DNA of 15,805 bases from an uncultured Granulicatella sp. (GCF_938030755.1 NZ_CALHIF010000047.1:1-15805), one strand, 5' to 3'. Counted from the stretch's first letter, positions 1 to 9,483 are shown. A program made the numbers and translations. The notes: a model not told the origin generated them from the sequence alone.

Positions 1-132
1 AAGAGCGAGAGAAGGCTGCGAAGGAAGCTGAAGAAGCATCCGTTTCGGCTGACTCTGATTTTAGTGATTCTATTCTTTACGGTAGTCTTGATTGAAAGCA
101 TTAGTTATTATTTACGTACTAAATTAGCGTAG
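1..132 (+). CDS. Phosphonate-type ABC transporter permease, C-terminal fragment
   Basis: An open frame runs from the left edge to a TAG at 130-132, giving 43 residues. It starts with a very basic stretch (KSERRLRRKLKKHPFR), continues with one hydrophobic segment and ends in YYLRTKLA. That ending resembles the end of the next gene (KIRTRLARG), and the two lie in tandem with the stop overlapping the next gene's ribosome binding site. This is the usual arrangement of paired PhnE permeases, so I infer the tail of the partner permease in a phosphonate/phosphate-ester importer. The fragment is too short to exclude another membrane protein. The rest of the gene lies outside the window. Confidence 0.6.
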   Translation, partial: KSERRLRRKLKKHPFRLTLILVILFFTVVLIESISYYLRTKLA

Positions 133-144
133 GAGGGGACTTAA

Positions 145-954
145 ATGAATGAAGCAGTTTTAAATCAATATCAAAAAGCTCCTCGTACTTGGATCGTAAA
201 ATTAATAGTTGTTTTAATTCTTGTAACGCTTATTGCATGGTCTGGTACGACTATTGAATTAAGTAAAATTCCTGAGAATGGCGCTGAAATCTCAAAGAAT
301 ATTATTAAAGGGATTTTCTCTCCTGATACAACACTCTTATTCGATAGAACAAATAAAGGTGTAGCATACCTATTGTTAGAAACAATCTGTATTGCATTTT
401 TAGGAACTTTAGTAGGATCAATTTTAGCAATTCCATTTGCTTTCTTATCTTCAACAAATATCGTACCGAAACCTGTAGCATTAATTTTCCGTACATTAAT
501 TATGGCCATCCGGACAGTTCCAACATTAATTTATGGGTTAATGTTCATTCGTGTAACTGGTCCAGGGGCATTTACAGGTCTTTTAACAATGTCTGTAGCA
601 TCGATTGGAATGATTTCTAAATTATATATCGAAGCAATCGAAGACTTAGATTACAAGATTTTAGAATCTTTAGATGCTAGTGGTTGTAACTTTTATCAAA
701 AGATACGATTTGGGATCCTTCCTCAATTAATTCCGTCTTTCATTTCGACGGTAATTTATCGTTTTGATATGAACTTAAGAGATGCGACAGTTTTAGGGAT
801 GGTAGGTGCCGGTGGTATCGGTTCTCCTTTAATGTTTGCGATGAGTGCTTATAAATGGAATGAAGTAGGGGCCATTCTTTGCGGATTAATCATTTTAGTA
901 TTATTCATTGAATTTGTATCTACTAAGATTCGTACACGACTAGCTCGTGGTTAA
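145..954 (+). CDS. phnE: Phosphonate ABC transporter permease PhnE
   Basis: A 269-residue integral membrane protein of the binding-protein-dependent transport permease family, normal length for PhnE. It would form the channel through which phosphonates or related phosphorus compounds are imported, powered by a PhnC-type ATPase not in view. There is a transmembrane segment at about residues 17-36, and several more after residue 75. The cytoplasmic EAA-type coupling loop is visible at about residues 172-195 (ESLDASGCNFYQKIRFGILP), with the family's invariant-like Gly and the LP that ends the loop. The late AGGIGSPL stretch is typical of PhnE. The start is fixed by AGGAGGGG at 131-138, which overlaps the stop of the upstream permease, so the two are probably co-transcribed and translationally coupled. 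It is the last gene of its operon, with a hairpin terminator just downstream. Actual substrate is not determined by the sequence. Confidence 0.88.
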   Translation: MNEAVLNQYQKAPRTWIVKLIVVLILVTLIAWSGTTIELSKIPENGAEISKNIIKGIFSPDTTLLFDRTNKGVAYLLLETICIAFLGTLVGSILAIPFAFLSSTNIVPKPVALIFRTLIMAIRTVPTLIYGLMFIRVTGPGAFTGLLTMSVASIGMISKLYIEAIEDLDYKILESLDASGCNFYQKIRFGILPQLIPSFISTVIYRFDMNLRDATVLGMVGAGGIGSPLMFAMSAYKWNEVGAILCGLIILVLFIEFVSTKIRTRLARG

Positions 955-976
955 TGTTTATCTATTAAATAACAAA

Positions 977-1011
977 AAAACGACTTACAGAGCATTTCTG
1001 TAGGTCGTTTT
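977..1011. terminator. Bidirectional intrinsic terminator
   Basis: Two 14-nt arms (977-990 and 998-1011) pair with a 7-nt loop and one non-Watson-Crick position (a G-U wobble on the + strand). The outer bases are A-run on the left and T-run on the right, so a U-tract follows the stem on either strand. It sits between the convergent phnE (+) and the DUF624 gene (-) and probably ends both. Confidence 0.85.
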
Positions 1012-1026
1012 CATTTGTAACTATGT

Positions 1027-1653
1027 CTATTTTATCTTTGTGAAAATTTCACGAATTAATGGTGCAAAGCTATATGCAATGGCTGCAAATCCAATCAATA
1101 AAAAGAATGATAATACAGGCACTGTCTGGTAAATAGCGAATAAAGTTGCAGCAATAATAACTACAGCAATAATCAGTGATTGAACAGGCATTACGATAAT
1201 CAGTAAATAACTGTTTTTAACGAGACGCTTTATAGGACTAAAATACTGAGTCGTCATTGCAAGACCAATAATTGAAGCTACAATAGTTACAACTAAAATG
1301 AATGCTGATAACATGAATAACATAAAGCCGATAATTTTGAACAAATCAGCATTAGTATTCGCAAAATTCCAGTAAAACTGAGCCATATAAACTAAGGCTG
1401 CAATTAAAACTAAATACACAATCCATAGCAGCATTTTTTTAGTAATATCACGTTTAAATTCATTCCAAAACGGCTTAACGAGTGTGCGATTTTCATCCTC
1501 AGAAAGCTTAAGTGTTGTATGAATTAAGGCTGAAACTGCTGGACCAATCGTAACAACAGGTATACATAGAACGATAAATAATAGATTTAATAAAATAAAA
1601 TCAGCAACTAATGTAGCGAAACGCCAAAACTTGCTGTCTTGATTATATTGCAT
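1027..1653 (-). CDS. YesL/DUF624 family membrane protein
   Basis: A 208-residue protein with about five strongly hydrophobic segments and a short cytoplasmic N-terminus. The first membrane segment carries the DUF624 signature (NLLFIVLCIPVVTIGPA), which matches the NLL...PxVTIGA pattern of Bacillus YesL. The length agrees with that family. DUF624 proteins often sit beside carbohydrate ABC importers and have no established biochemical role; here there is no sugar transporter next to it, so context gives no help. The ATG at 1651-1653 is preceded by AAGGATGG. The gene seems to be monocistronic: it has a promoter candidate of its own about 100 bp upstream and a terminator at its 3' end. Confidence 0.8.
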   Translation of the reverse strand: MQYNQDSKFWRFATLVADFILLNLLFIVLCIPVVTIGPAVSALIHTTLKLSEDENRTLVKPFWNEFKRDITKKMLLWIVYLVLIAALVYMAQFYWNFANTNADLFKIIGFMLFMLSAFILVVTIVASIIGLAMTTQYFSPIKRLVKNSYLLIIVMPVQSLIIAVVIIAATLFAIYQTVPVLSFFLLIGFAAIAYSFAPLIREIFTKIK

Positions 1654-1759
1654 ATGAGACCATCCTTATTAATTAATTACCTTAACAGTATACGTTGAGG
1701 AACTTTAAAATGCAATAATGTTTCTTTATCATATTTCAACTACATGTATAGGTTTACAT

Positions 1760-1788
1760 AATATATATTATACTAAGTTGTGTATCAA
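1760..1788 (-). promoter_or_regulatory. Candidate sigma-A promoter for the DUF624 gene
   Basis: On the minus strand TTGATA (1788-1783), a 17-nt spacer and TATATT (1765-1760) match the consensus at five of six positions each. Transcription would start near 1753 and give a leader of about 100 nt. A perfect TATAAT at 1772-1767 overlaps the spacer but has no good -35. Confidence 0.45.
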
Positions 1789-1810
1789 AAATTAATATAT
1801 CCTCCATCAT

Positions 1811-1849
1811 CAACAAAATACGCCCAGCGTTTATTAGTAACACTGAGCG
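1811..1849 (-). terminator. Intrinsic terminator of the addBA operon
   Basis: Arms 1839-1849 and 1821-1831 form an 11-bp stem with two G-U wobbles and a 7-nt loop. On the minus strand it is followed by TATTTTGTTG. It begins 9 nt after the addA stop codon. The U-tract is interrupted, so efficiency may be moderate. Confidence 0.65.
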
Positions 1850-1858
1850 AATAATCAT

Positions 1859-4800
1859 TTATATAATTTTTAATGTATCGATATCTATATTCTTGTTAAT
1901 TGATAATAAACATAGAACTTTTCTTGTAACTTTTTTGTTACAACTGATGGCTAATGCATCCGCGTATATATTTAATTGGTCTTTATATTTACGGACGATG
2001 CTTTGAATTCCTTCTGTAGAATCCACGACATAATCTGTCTTATAATCAAATACGATAATTTCATCATCTAATTCGATATATCCATCGATAATCCCGTGAA
2101 TCATCATCAAATCATCTGTGTGAATCGATTTAAAGAAATTGTTTGCTTCTAATACATAAGAAAATGCTTGCTCACGTACTAAAGCATGTGAATTTTGCAC
2201 AATCAATTGACCGAATGTTGATTGGAAGAATTCGTATGCTTGCGTCAATGGAACTTTTGCAGCAACTTCTGGTGTAATTTCATTAGACTCAACCAAACTT
2301 CTGAGTAATTGTTCTAATGAATCTAGTGTAATTTCACTTGTAAAGTCTACCTTCTGCATTAATAAATGAAGAGCACTACCTCTTTGAGCTCCAGTAACAG
2401 TTGTAGAACTCGTTTGCATAAAGCGTGGTTGTTCCAATGTAGGAGAGAGATAAATAGCTCTTCTCCCCTCTTCTGTCAAGCTATTTTGTGATAATTCTTC
2501 AATAACTGGATCTTCAAGCACACGTTTTAATTCAGACACACTTTGATAACTTGTTGTCTTGCTTTCACCGTCAAACTGATAATCTTGTTGAATGGTTTTT
2601 AGCATACTTTGAACTCGAGTCTTCAATTCACTTGGAGAATTTGCTTCACTATAATATTCATGCCAATCTTCTTGGAAGACTTCCTTATCACTGATTTCAT
2701 GGATATAGTGTTTGCTATTCGATACAATATCCGCCTTAGCAACAATTTCAGGAGTAATCTTGTATTGTTCGCGAATAGAACTCAGTAGCATCCAGTTAAG
2801 GAATGCACCGCTTTTGAATCGTGCTTGATACGGTAAAATTTCACTAGATTCATTTGTTAAAAAGGCATATTTCTTCTTAAAGGTCTCGTAGTTTTTAAGA
2901 GTACCTACAATAATTAGTTTTTCACGTGCACGAGTCATCGCTACATATAATTTACGCATCTCTTCAGAGAGTAATTTTTTCTTCTCGAAGTTTCGTGTGG
3001 CTACCGCTTGAACGGTTGGATACGTAATACGAGTGCTTAAATCGAAGTAATTCGTACCTACACCAATCTCATCTGAGCACATGATAGATGCTTTTAAGTC
3101 TTGCATATTAAATTTGCGATTGGTATCAATTAAGAATACAACTGGGAATTCCAACCCTTTACTTGCGTGAATTGTCATCACTTGTACAGCATTGGAATCC
3201 GTTGCTATTGGCGCTTCATCTAGATCTTTTTCTTTCTTTTGAAGAGCTTCAATGAAACGAATAAAGTTACGAACGCCCTTAAAACTACTGGATTCATACT
3301 GATGAGCGTGTTCGTACAAAGCATGCAAGTTTACAGCTCTTTGCACACCGTTTGATTGTCCATGAACATATTCCAAGTAATGCGTATCCATATAAATTTC
3401 CCAGATTAACTGAGCGATGGATTCGTTATTAGCGCTGTCTCTCCATTTATTTAACAATGTTAAAAAGCCTTCTAGACGTTCTTTAAGTGCTAATTGTTGC
3501 TTAGAATCATAGTAGTCCAGATCTTGCAACTTAAATTTAGAAACAAATTGGCAAACTGCTTCGTAGTAACTTGTATTTTTGGATGTTGTACGAATGTGCG
3601 CCAATGCGATTTCGTCTAATCCCACAAGTCCTGAACGCAATACAGCAACTAATGGAATATCTTGTAATGGATTATCAATCACTTTTAATAAAGAAACCAT
3701 TGTTGTAATTTCAGTACGTTTAAAGTATGATTGCGCCTTTTGAACGTTCACTGGAATTCCATAAGCAGCAAAAATAGATTCGATTTTATCATTATTACTC
3801 TTTGTAGATGAAAGAATGGCGAAGTCTCCATAATTTACTGGACGTTGGGCATCTGCTTTATCATTCATCACTTCAAAAGGTGTATGAATCATCTCTTGAA
3901 TACGTTGTGCAACATAATGAATCTCGTTTTCTACTTTTTCAAATTCTTCAGCTTCTTCTATGGCTTCGACATCTTCTTTTAAATCAACATCTTCAATAAG
4001 GATGATTTCACTTGTTTTGTCGTCATCGTGTGAATAAGAGAGATTTCCTGTTTTAAGTGCAGCGACATCGTCATATACCACTTGTCCCAACTCTTTATTC
4101 ATAATTTGTTGGAATACCTTATTCGTAAAGGAAAGAACCTCATCTCTAGAACGGAAATTCTCTGCTAGAACGATTCTCTCTCCACTCTTCCCTTCAGCAT
4201 ACGCTTCGTATTTTTCGCGGAAAAGAGACGGATCTGCAAGTCGGAATCCGTAGATAGATTGTTTCACATCACCTACCATAAAACGGTTATTAGGCTTACT
4301 TACAAGCTCTAAAATCGCTTCTTGGACACGGTTCACATCTTGATACTCATCGACCATGACTTCTTTAAAGTGTTTTTGATAATATTCTGAAGCAATCTTT
4401 TGACCATTTGAATCTAATTTTGTCAAAATTCTCAAAGTATCATGTTCTAAATCCGAGAAATCAAGCTTATTTAACTGATGTTTTTCATTCTGAAATCGGT
4501 CATAGAACATCACAGCAATATCAGAGAGTTTCGATAAGATTCGGTTTACTTTCACCATTTGTTGCAGTTGAATTTCTGGAGAAATCGCAAAGTAATCCTC
4601 TTTGATTCTTTGGAAGTCTTTTTTTAGCCCTTCACGGATTGCTTTAATATCGTCAAGATTATCTTTAACCGATTCATCCACTTTAGCAGTGGACCAATTT
4701 TTAAATTTTCTGTCTGCAAATGTCTGATATGCAAAAACATAGGATTCTTCTTGGATATGCACCAGAACAGCTTTAACAAAATCTAAATCATCTTCTAGAA

Positions 4801-5554
4801 CTGCTTGATGCTTGGGTGCTCCAAGGATTTCGATTTCTTTAAGTAGCTGATCATATTGTCTAGCAAGATAAGATAGTTCCTCAATCAGTGCGGGTTTCAC
4901 GTATGTTTTAACAAAGGGGGTTGAAGCATAATCAGTTCCTACAGCATAGTTATCAGTCAAATTTGATAGCCATGTTTTTGGTTCTCTTTTCGAACGAGAA
5001 TATTGGTATAGACGGTAAACAGTATTGGTGATACCGTCGTCTGAATGGTCGCTTGAGAACGTTGCAAACACTTCTTCGTATTCAGGATGTTCAAGAAGTT
5101 CTTCTTCTAGTGCTCTCCATACTTTCTCTTGTAGTAATTGCCCTTCAATTTCATCCATCATCGTAAATACGGGGTCAATCCCTGCTAAATAGAAATAACG
5201 ACGAATCACTTTCATACAGAAACTATGGATTGTTGAAATCATAGCAGATGGAATCAGTTGCAATTGTTTTGCAAAACGTTGCTGAAGGATTTCATCCGTT
5301 GATTTTTCAATCGCTTCTTCTAATTTAGTACGAAGTCGTTCCTTCATTTCTTTTGCTGCAAGTTCTGTAAAGGTTACAACTAGTAATTCATTAATATCGA
5401 TACCCTCTTGAATATGCATGAGAATACGCTCTACAAGAACTTTGGTCTTTCCTGATCCAGCTGAAGCAGAAACAAGAAGATTGTTTCCTCGAGTGGCAAT
5501 GGCTTTCCATTGATCAGGTGTTGCTTGTAGTTCTTTTGGTTTCTCTGGAATCAT
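1859..5554 (-). CDS. addA: ATP-dependent helicase/nuclease subunit A (AddA/RexA)
   Basis: A 1231-residue UvrD/SF1-type helicase fused to a C-terminal RecB-family nuclease. With AddB it would resect double-strand breaks to prepare 3' ends for RecA. Visible in order: the Q motif around Q15; Walker A ASAGSGKT at residues 30-37; motif II DEYQD at 402-406; VGDVKQSIYGFR near 428-438; MTIHASKGLEF near 793-803; the motif VI stretch AMTRAREK near 870. The nuclease active site is IID1157...D1170YK1172, followed by the Q(L)xxYA-like motif (DQLNIYADAL). Length is normal for the family. The ATG overlaps the addB stop as ATGA, with AAGGAG 10 nt upstream, which indicates translational coupling. RexA is the name used in lactococci and streptococci. 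All helicase and nuclease residues I looked for are present, so the protein should be active. Confidence 0.97.
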   Translation of the reverse strand: MIPEKPKELQATPDQWKAIATRGNNLLVSASAGSGKTKVLVERILMHIQEGIDINELLVVTFTELAAKEMKERLRTKLEEAIEKSTDEILQQRFAKQLQLIPSAMISTIHSFCMKVIRRYFYLAGIDPVFTMMDEIEGQLLQEKVWRALEEELLEHPEYEEVFATFSSDHSDDGITNTVYRLYQYSRSKREPKTWLSNLTDNYAVGTDYASTPFVKTYVKPALIEELSYLARQYDQLLKEIEILGAPKHQAVLEDDLDFVKAVLVHIQEESYVFAYQTFADRKFKNWSTAKVDESVKDNLDDIKAIREGLKKDFQRIKEDYFAISPEIQLQQMVKVNRILSKLSDIAVMFYDRFQNEKHQLNKLDFSDLEHDTLRILTKLDSNGQKIASEYYQKHFKEVMVDEYQDVNRVQEAILELVSKPNNRFMVGDVKQSIYGFRLADPSLFREKYEAYAEGKSGERIVLAENFRSRDEVLSFTNKVFQQIMNKELGQVVYDDVAALKTGNLSYSHDDDKTSEIILIEDVDLKEDVEAIEEAEEFEKVENEIHYVAQRIQEMIHTPFEVMNDKADAQRPVNYGDFAILSSTKSNNDKIESIFAAYGIPVNVQKAQSYFKRTEITTMVSLLKVIDNPLQDIPLVAVLRSGLVGLDEIALAHIRTTSKNTSYYEAVCQFVSKFKLQDLDYYDSKQQLALKERLEGFLTLLNKWRDSANNESIAQLIWEIYMDTHYLEYVHGQSNGVQRAVNLHALYEHAHQYESSSFKGVRNFIRFIEALQKKEKDLDEAPIATDSNAVQVMTIHASKGLEFPVVFLIDTNRKFNMQDLKASIMCSDEIGVGTNYFDLSTRITYPTVQAVATRNFEKKKLLSEEMRKLYVAMTRAREKLIIVGTLKNYETFKKKYAFLTNESSEILPYQARFKSGAFLNWMLLSSIREQYKITPEIVAKADIVSNSKHYIHEISDKEVFQEDWHEYYSEANSPSELKTRVQSMLKTIQQDYQFDGESKTTSYQSVSELKRVLEDPVIEELSQNSLTEEGRRAIYLSPTLEQPRFMQTSSTTVTGAQRGSALHLLMQKVDFTSEITLDSLEQLLRSLVESNEITPEVAAKVPLTQAYEFFQSTFGQLIVQNSHALVREQAFSYVLEANNFFKSIHTDDLMMIHGIIDGYIELDDEIIVFDYKTDYVVDSTEGIQSIVRKYKDQLNIYADALAISCNKKVTRKVLCLLSINKNIDIDTLKII

Positions 5555-8500
5555 TCTTCTGTCTCTCCTTTCTTAGTTTTTAATTCATCTTGAATAAATG
5601 TAATCCCCTCTTCTTTTTCAAACTTTTGAAGAGAACGATATCTGTTTTCTGGGTTTGTAGCATCAAACTGTGCAATACTACTAAATTTACCGGATACAGA
5701 ATCTGCATATTGTTTAAAGTCCTCGTAAGGAGCAAGTGTGATATCTCCCGACAGGATACCTCTACCCGCTTCTTGAATTTTTTCCCATACAAAGTCTTTA
5801 AATAGCTTTAATTCTTCTGTCGTATAAACGCCATTTTTATAAGTTGCACTAATATTCCCATCTTTTTTCAGAGCAACATTTAATACATTTGATTTACTTG
5901 TTTCAACTAATTCCGGATTCAGTTTAGCAATCTCATCTGAGTTGACTAACCCACGATGTTTAAATGCTTTTGTCCATTCTTGCATCAATTTATCTTCAGT
6001 CGGAACCTCTTTAATGCTGAATTTTGGATTATGCACATGGATATAACTTGCTTCCAGAGGCGTTGGAACCAACCCTGTTTCACTTCGGATAATTTCTTCA
6101 GATACTTTTAAATACGTTAACAGTTGAATTTGAACCCCTGCAATCAGTTTTGCAATCTCAAATTTTTGTTCAGAAGACTTGTAGTCAATAATCCCATTAT
6201 AAATTCTGTTATCCGACTGCAATAAGTCGATACGGTCAATCTTCCCACGTAAATGAATAGATTGATTATGTCCAATTGGAATATGAATTGGATAGTTTCC
6301 AGAAGTCCCGAATACCACTTCGGTCATCCAAGGTTTTGTCTCTAGCGCTAAGGCTTGTTTTTGAAGCGCATTTGTCGTTTGCATGAGTGTTTGGTGTAAC
6401 AATCCTTGGATGAAGTTTAAACGTCTAGAAGAGGCTAAAATCGCAAATTTCGGATTGTCTTTCATTCGATTGAAGATATCTTTTTCAATATCCAACTTTT
6501 GCTCTAACGTTAAGTCTCTTAGAGATATCCCACGTGCATTTAACTCTTTAATAAACTGATCAAAGAATTCATGGAAGTATTCACCAGTATTGGCTGGTGA
6601 AAGTTCAAATTCTTGGCGTTCTTTCAATCTTAATCCGTATTGTAAGAAATGGCTAAATGGATCTTTATAGTACGTTTCAATTTGAGATGTTGATAAATTT
6701 AATTGATTTCCATAAAGCTCTTGCGCAAGAGAAAGTGGCAATTTACTTGCTACATTCAATCTAAAGACAGACGCTAGTAATGCGTGATAGTTAGCGCTGA
6801 ATGCGGCGTCAGTTTTTAGTAAATGCGGAATTAATTTCCACAAGAAATCAATCTCTTCTTTTTCTTTGAACTTGTTTGCTCTCATCTTCAATAGAAGCGT
6901 TGTAAAGAGTTCATATGGAACAACGAAATCACCTTGTTCTAAGCGGTTTTGTCGGTTCAACGACCCATCAATTTCTTCTAGTTCATAGTGTTTTAATAAA
7001 CGTTGTATGAAATTTGAAACCAGTTGTTCTTTACCATCTTTAGAAATAGCACAAGAGAGATATAGGTGATCTGTTGCGCTCATGAGTAACTGATAGAATA
7101 CAAACGGCTCAACGGATTGCAGCTGACCTGTTGTTGGCGCAAGGAAACGTCCACTATCTAAATGATTTGAGAATAGTACACGTTCATCGTCTGTTAATAG
7201 TCCTGTTTCATCAATATTACGAGGCATTACACCTTGCGTTAGTCCCACTGCAAAAGTAATTTTCTTCGGTGTATAACGAACGGAATCCATCCCAGTGATG
7301 GTTAATTCATCTAATGTAGATGGTGCTAAATTATAGTGCGTTTGTTCAAAACCAGTATGAAGTAACATCATAAAAGTTTCCCAATCAAAGGATTTTTCAC
7401 TAAAAATATAAATATATTCATCTAGCAATCGGATAAATTCGGACCAAACTTGTTCTTGACGTCTAGCTGTTTCTACATCTCCTTCTTCAGCAGCAACATC
7501 TCTCCAATAAATAAAGGATTGATCAACGCCTAAAGTTAATAGTAATTGATATAGTACAGAAACAGCTTCTTTCGTTGTAGCTGCTTGTTCTATTTTTTTG
7601 AATGCAGGTAATAATACACTTGTTAATTCATCGCGAAGTTGCTCTGCTTTTAGTAGAACTCGTGTATTTTTATCAGTCTGTTCCGCTTTCGAATCTTCGT
7701 CAATGGAATCTTCCACATACGCCCAAGATTTCCCATTTGTCCATTGATACCCTTCGTAACCATTGGCAAGAATAACCGTTTCTGTTTCGTCTAATTGTTG
7801 TCTAAACGCTTGTAATTGGTCCTTAAGTGAAGTTTCATCGTCTTTATGCCATAAGATATATTCACTACGAAGAAGACTCATAATATCGGCATAACGCCAG
7901 TCATAATTCCAAATAGCAAAAAGCGCGTCTAGTACTTGAATGATTGGATGATGTTCCATAGAATCTGATAAATCGATAAATCCAGGAATATCGTATTGCT
8001 TTAAAAGCGATTCTAAGAATAAATGATTCCCTTCTAAATTACGTCCTAAAATTTGGATATCTTTGTAGCGAACTTTTCCAGTTTGCACCATTCTTTTAAT
8101 TTGGGCAAAAGTTTCTTGGTACTCTTCTCTTTCGTCCGTATATTTAGTAAAAGTAATCTTTTGTAATGGAATTTTTTGTTCTGGTGTTCTTTTCACCTTT
8201 GGAAGTCCACCATTTGTTTCCAGCCAGAACTGTTCCACCTCTTTAAATTCTTCATCAAAGATAGATTCAGTATTATCCCATTCGATGATGCGTGCTAAGT
8301 CATCTCCTCTATTGATCCATCTTGAGAGTCTCTCCAGGAGAATTCTATTTGAAGTAAACAGTGAATCTCCTATTTCATTCTTGGCAGTATGTACACCATA
8401 AGTTGTTAATGTAGCATGAAATTCAACAGTGGCACCACTTCCCACTAAAGCTTCAATTACTTCCATTTCAGCCTTCGATAACGTTACCATTTCATCAATC

Positions 8501-9120
8501 GCAATAAAGGTACTGGATAAATCTTTAGAAGCAATGACACTACATAACTGGGCATAACTTTCTTCTTGGTGAACAAAATCTTGTTTTAGTGCATTCGTAT
8601 AGTAACGATAAATAATTCCAAATTCTTTTAATCGTTGCTCGTTTTCAGTAGGGTTGGTTGCTTCAAAAAAGCTTGAGAAATCCTCAATTTCAATTCCTCC
8701 TGATTGAAATTCATTCATTACTTTGCTTAGTTGTTCAAGAAAACCTTTATGACGAGCTTCATTTTTAAAGAGTACTAGTTCGTCAGAATGCTCCTCCAAA
8801 ATGGATTTCAAAAGCATTGTAATTCCTACTTTTGAAATGGAGAGTTTTTCTGTAATAGCTTCATTACGAAGGAGATACCATAATAAACGTTTAAAACTAT
8901 AAACTTGTAGTCTCGTAGAAGCGTAACTTCGATTACTTGAATGCGTTAACAACTCCCCGACACTTCGAATCATTTCCATTTCAGCAGTAAATTTAATATG
9001 GTCTGGAACGATATAAAAAACTTGGTGTGTTTCTTTTTCTTTCAACCAATTTGCAAAATGTTCAGCAATTTTTTTTGATTTGTTGATTGATTTTTTTGAA
9101 ATTACAGCTTTAAATCCCAT
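5551..9120 (-). CDS. addB: ATP-dependent helicase/nuclease subunit B (AddB/RexB, lacking the Fe-S cysteines)
   Basis: An 1189-residue partner of AddA. The frame is open up to 9174, but I start it at the ATG at 9120 because AAGGGAGGGG lies just upstream and the probable promoter (9149-9157) lies inside the longer frame. The N-terminus reads MGFKAVISKKS, which fits AddB. The C-terminal nuclease is intact: D962-R-I-D then IIDYKSS with D979 and K981, then GVQIQLLTYL. Two departures from Bacillus AddB stand out. The Walker A position reads SKKSINKS, so the glycines are gone while Lys and Ser remain. The four cysteines that hold the 4Fe-4S cluster are replaced, by my alignment from memory, with D820, S1141, G1144 and A1150; the whole protein has only two cysteines, neither at these sites. 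Loss of both fits the RexB-type subunit of Lactobacillales. The first subunit of the two-gene operon. Confidence 0.95.
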   Translation of the reverse strand: MGFKAVISKKSINKSKKIAEHFANWLKEKETHQVFYIVPDHIKFTAEMEMIRSVGELLTHSSNRSYASTRLQVYSFKRLLWYLLRNEAITEKLSISKVGITMLLKSILEEHSDELVLFKNEARHKGFLEQLSKVMNEFQSGGIEIEDFSSFFEATNPTENEQRLKEFGIIYRYYTNALKQDFVHQEESYAQLCSVIASKDLSSTFIAIDEMVTLSKAEMEVIEALVGSGATVEFHATLTTYGVHTAKNEIGDSLFTSNRILLERLSRWINRGDDLARIIEWDNTESIFDEEFKEVEQFWLETNGGLPKVKRTPEQKIPLQKITFTKYTDEREEYQETFAQIKRMVQTGKVRYKDIQILGRNLEGNHLFLESLLKQYDIPGFIDLSDSMEHHPIIQVLDALFAIWNYDWRYADIMSLLRSEYILWHKDDETSLKDQLQAFRQQLDETETVILANGYEGYQWTNGKSWAYVEDSIDEDSKAEQTDKNTRVLLKAEQLRDELTSVLLPAFKKIEQAATTKEAVSVLYQLLLTLGVDQSFIYWRDVAAEEGDVETARRQEQVWSEFIRLLDEYIYIFSEKSFDWETFMMLLHTGFEQTHYNLAPSTLDELTITGMDSVRYTPKKITFAVGLTQGVMPRNIDETGLLTDDERVLFSNHLDSGRFLAPTTGQLQSVEPFVFYQLLMSATDHLYLSCAISKDGKEQLVSNFIQRLLKHYELEEIDGSLNRQNRLEQGDFVVPYELFTTLLLKMRANKFKEKEEIDFLWKLIPHLLKTDAAFSANYHALLASVFRLNVASKLPLSLAQELYGNQLNLSTSQIETYYKDPFSHFLQYGLRLKERQEFELSPANTGEYFHEFFDQFIKELNARGISLRDLTLEQKLDIEKDIFNRMKDNPKFAILASSRRLNFIQGLLHQTLMQTTNALQKQALALETKPWMTEVVFGTSGNYPIHIPIGHNQSIHLRGKIDRIDLLQSDNRIYNGIIDYKSSEQKFEIAKLIAGVQIQLLTYLKVSEEIIRSETGLVPTPLEASYIHVHNPKFSIKEVPTEDKLMQEWTKAFKHRGLVNSDEIAKLNPELVETSKSNVLNVALKKDGNISATYKNGVYTTEELKLFKDFVWEKIQEAGRGILSGDITLAPYEDFKQYADSVSGKFSSIAQFDATNPENRYRSLQKFEKEEGITFIQDELKTKKGETEE

Positions 9121-9148
9121 TATTTCCCCTCCCTTAAAAGTCTTCTTT

Positions 9149-9157
9149 AGTATATCA
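9149..9157 (-). promoter_or_regulatory. Extended -10 promoter for addBA
   Basis: The minus strand reads TGATATACT, an extended -10 element (TGnTATACT). No recognisable -35 lies at 16-18 nt. A start near 9142 would leave a leader of about 22 nt holding the strong ribosome binding site of addB, which supports the 9120 start codon. Confidence 0.55.
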
Positions 9158-9190
9158 TGAAATCGAGCAAACACGCCTCTTTATTGCAAT

Positions 9191-9230
9191 AAAAAACACC
9201 TTTAGTAGCTTTTCTACTAAAAGTGTTTTT
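9191..9230 (-). terminator. Intrinsic terminator after nrdH
   Basis: Arms 9192-9208 and 9214-9230 make a 17-bp stem with one wobble and a 5-nt loop, A-rich on one side and T-rich on the other. On the minus strand a run of Ts follows. It separates nrdH from addB, so addBA depends on its own promoter. Confidence 0.88.
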
Positions 9231-9246
9231 CAATATAAAGATAAAC

Positions 9247-9483
9247 TTATCCTACTAATTTTTCTAAAAGATCAGGACGGAATCCGAAGAATGGTTCAAC
9301 GCCATCAGCAACAATTACTGGTAAAGACTGAAACCCTAATTCTTTCACTTCAGCTAAAGCTTCCTCTGACTCGAACACGTCTTTTACAGTGAATTCTACG
9401 TTGTTATTTTCAAAAAATTGTTTTGTAAAATTGCATTGCATACAATTTGGTTTAGAATAAAGAATAATATTGCGATTTGACAT
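9247..9483 (-). CDS. nrdH: NrdH-type glutaredoxin-like redoxin
   Basis: A 78-residue thioredoxin-fold redoxin. NrdH proteins pass electrons from thioredoxin reductase to the class Ib ribonucleotide reductase NrdEF. The active-site pair is C14-M-Q-C17, the cis-proline loop is SLPV (P55), and the C-terminal FFGFRPDLL matches the (S)GFRPD motif typical of NrdH rather than of classical glutaredoxins. I start it at the ATG at 9483, behind AAAGGGAGAG; the open frame reaches 9525, but the extra 14 residues lack a binding site and overlap the -10 region. No nrdI, nrdE or nrdF is in the window, so it is a detached member of the system. Two NrdR-box-like sites at its promoter support the assignment and predict repression when dATP is plentiful. 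It may also receive read-through from the nuclease gene upstream, after which I see no terminator. Confidence 0.9.
   Translation of the reverse strand: MSNRNIILYSKPNCMQCNFTKQFFENNNVEFTVKDVFESEEALAEVKELGFQSLPVIVADGVEPFFGFRPDLLEKLVG

Noticed and set aside
171..509. 112-codon open frame antisense to phnE
   Set aside because: Lies wholly within a clear permease gene and has no initiation signals.
9121..9174. 18-codon upstream extension of addB
   Set aside because: The strong ribosome binding site and the extended -10 promoter both lie within this stretch, and AddB proteins begin near MGF-like sequences.
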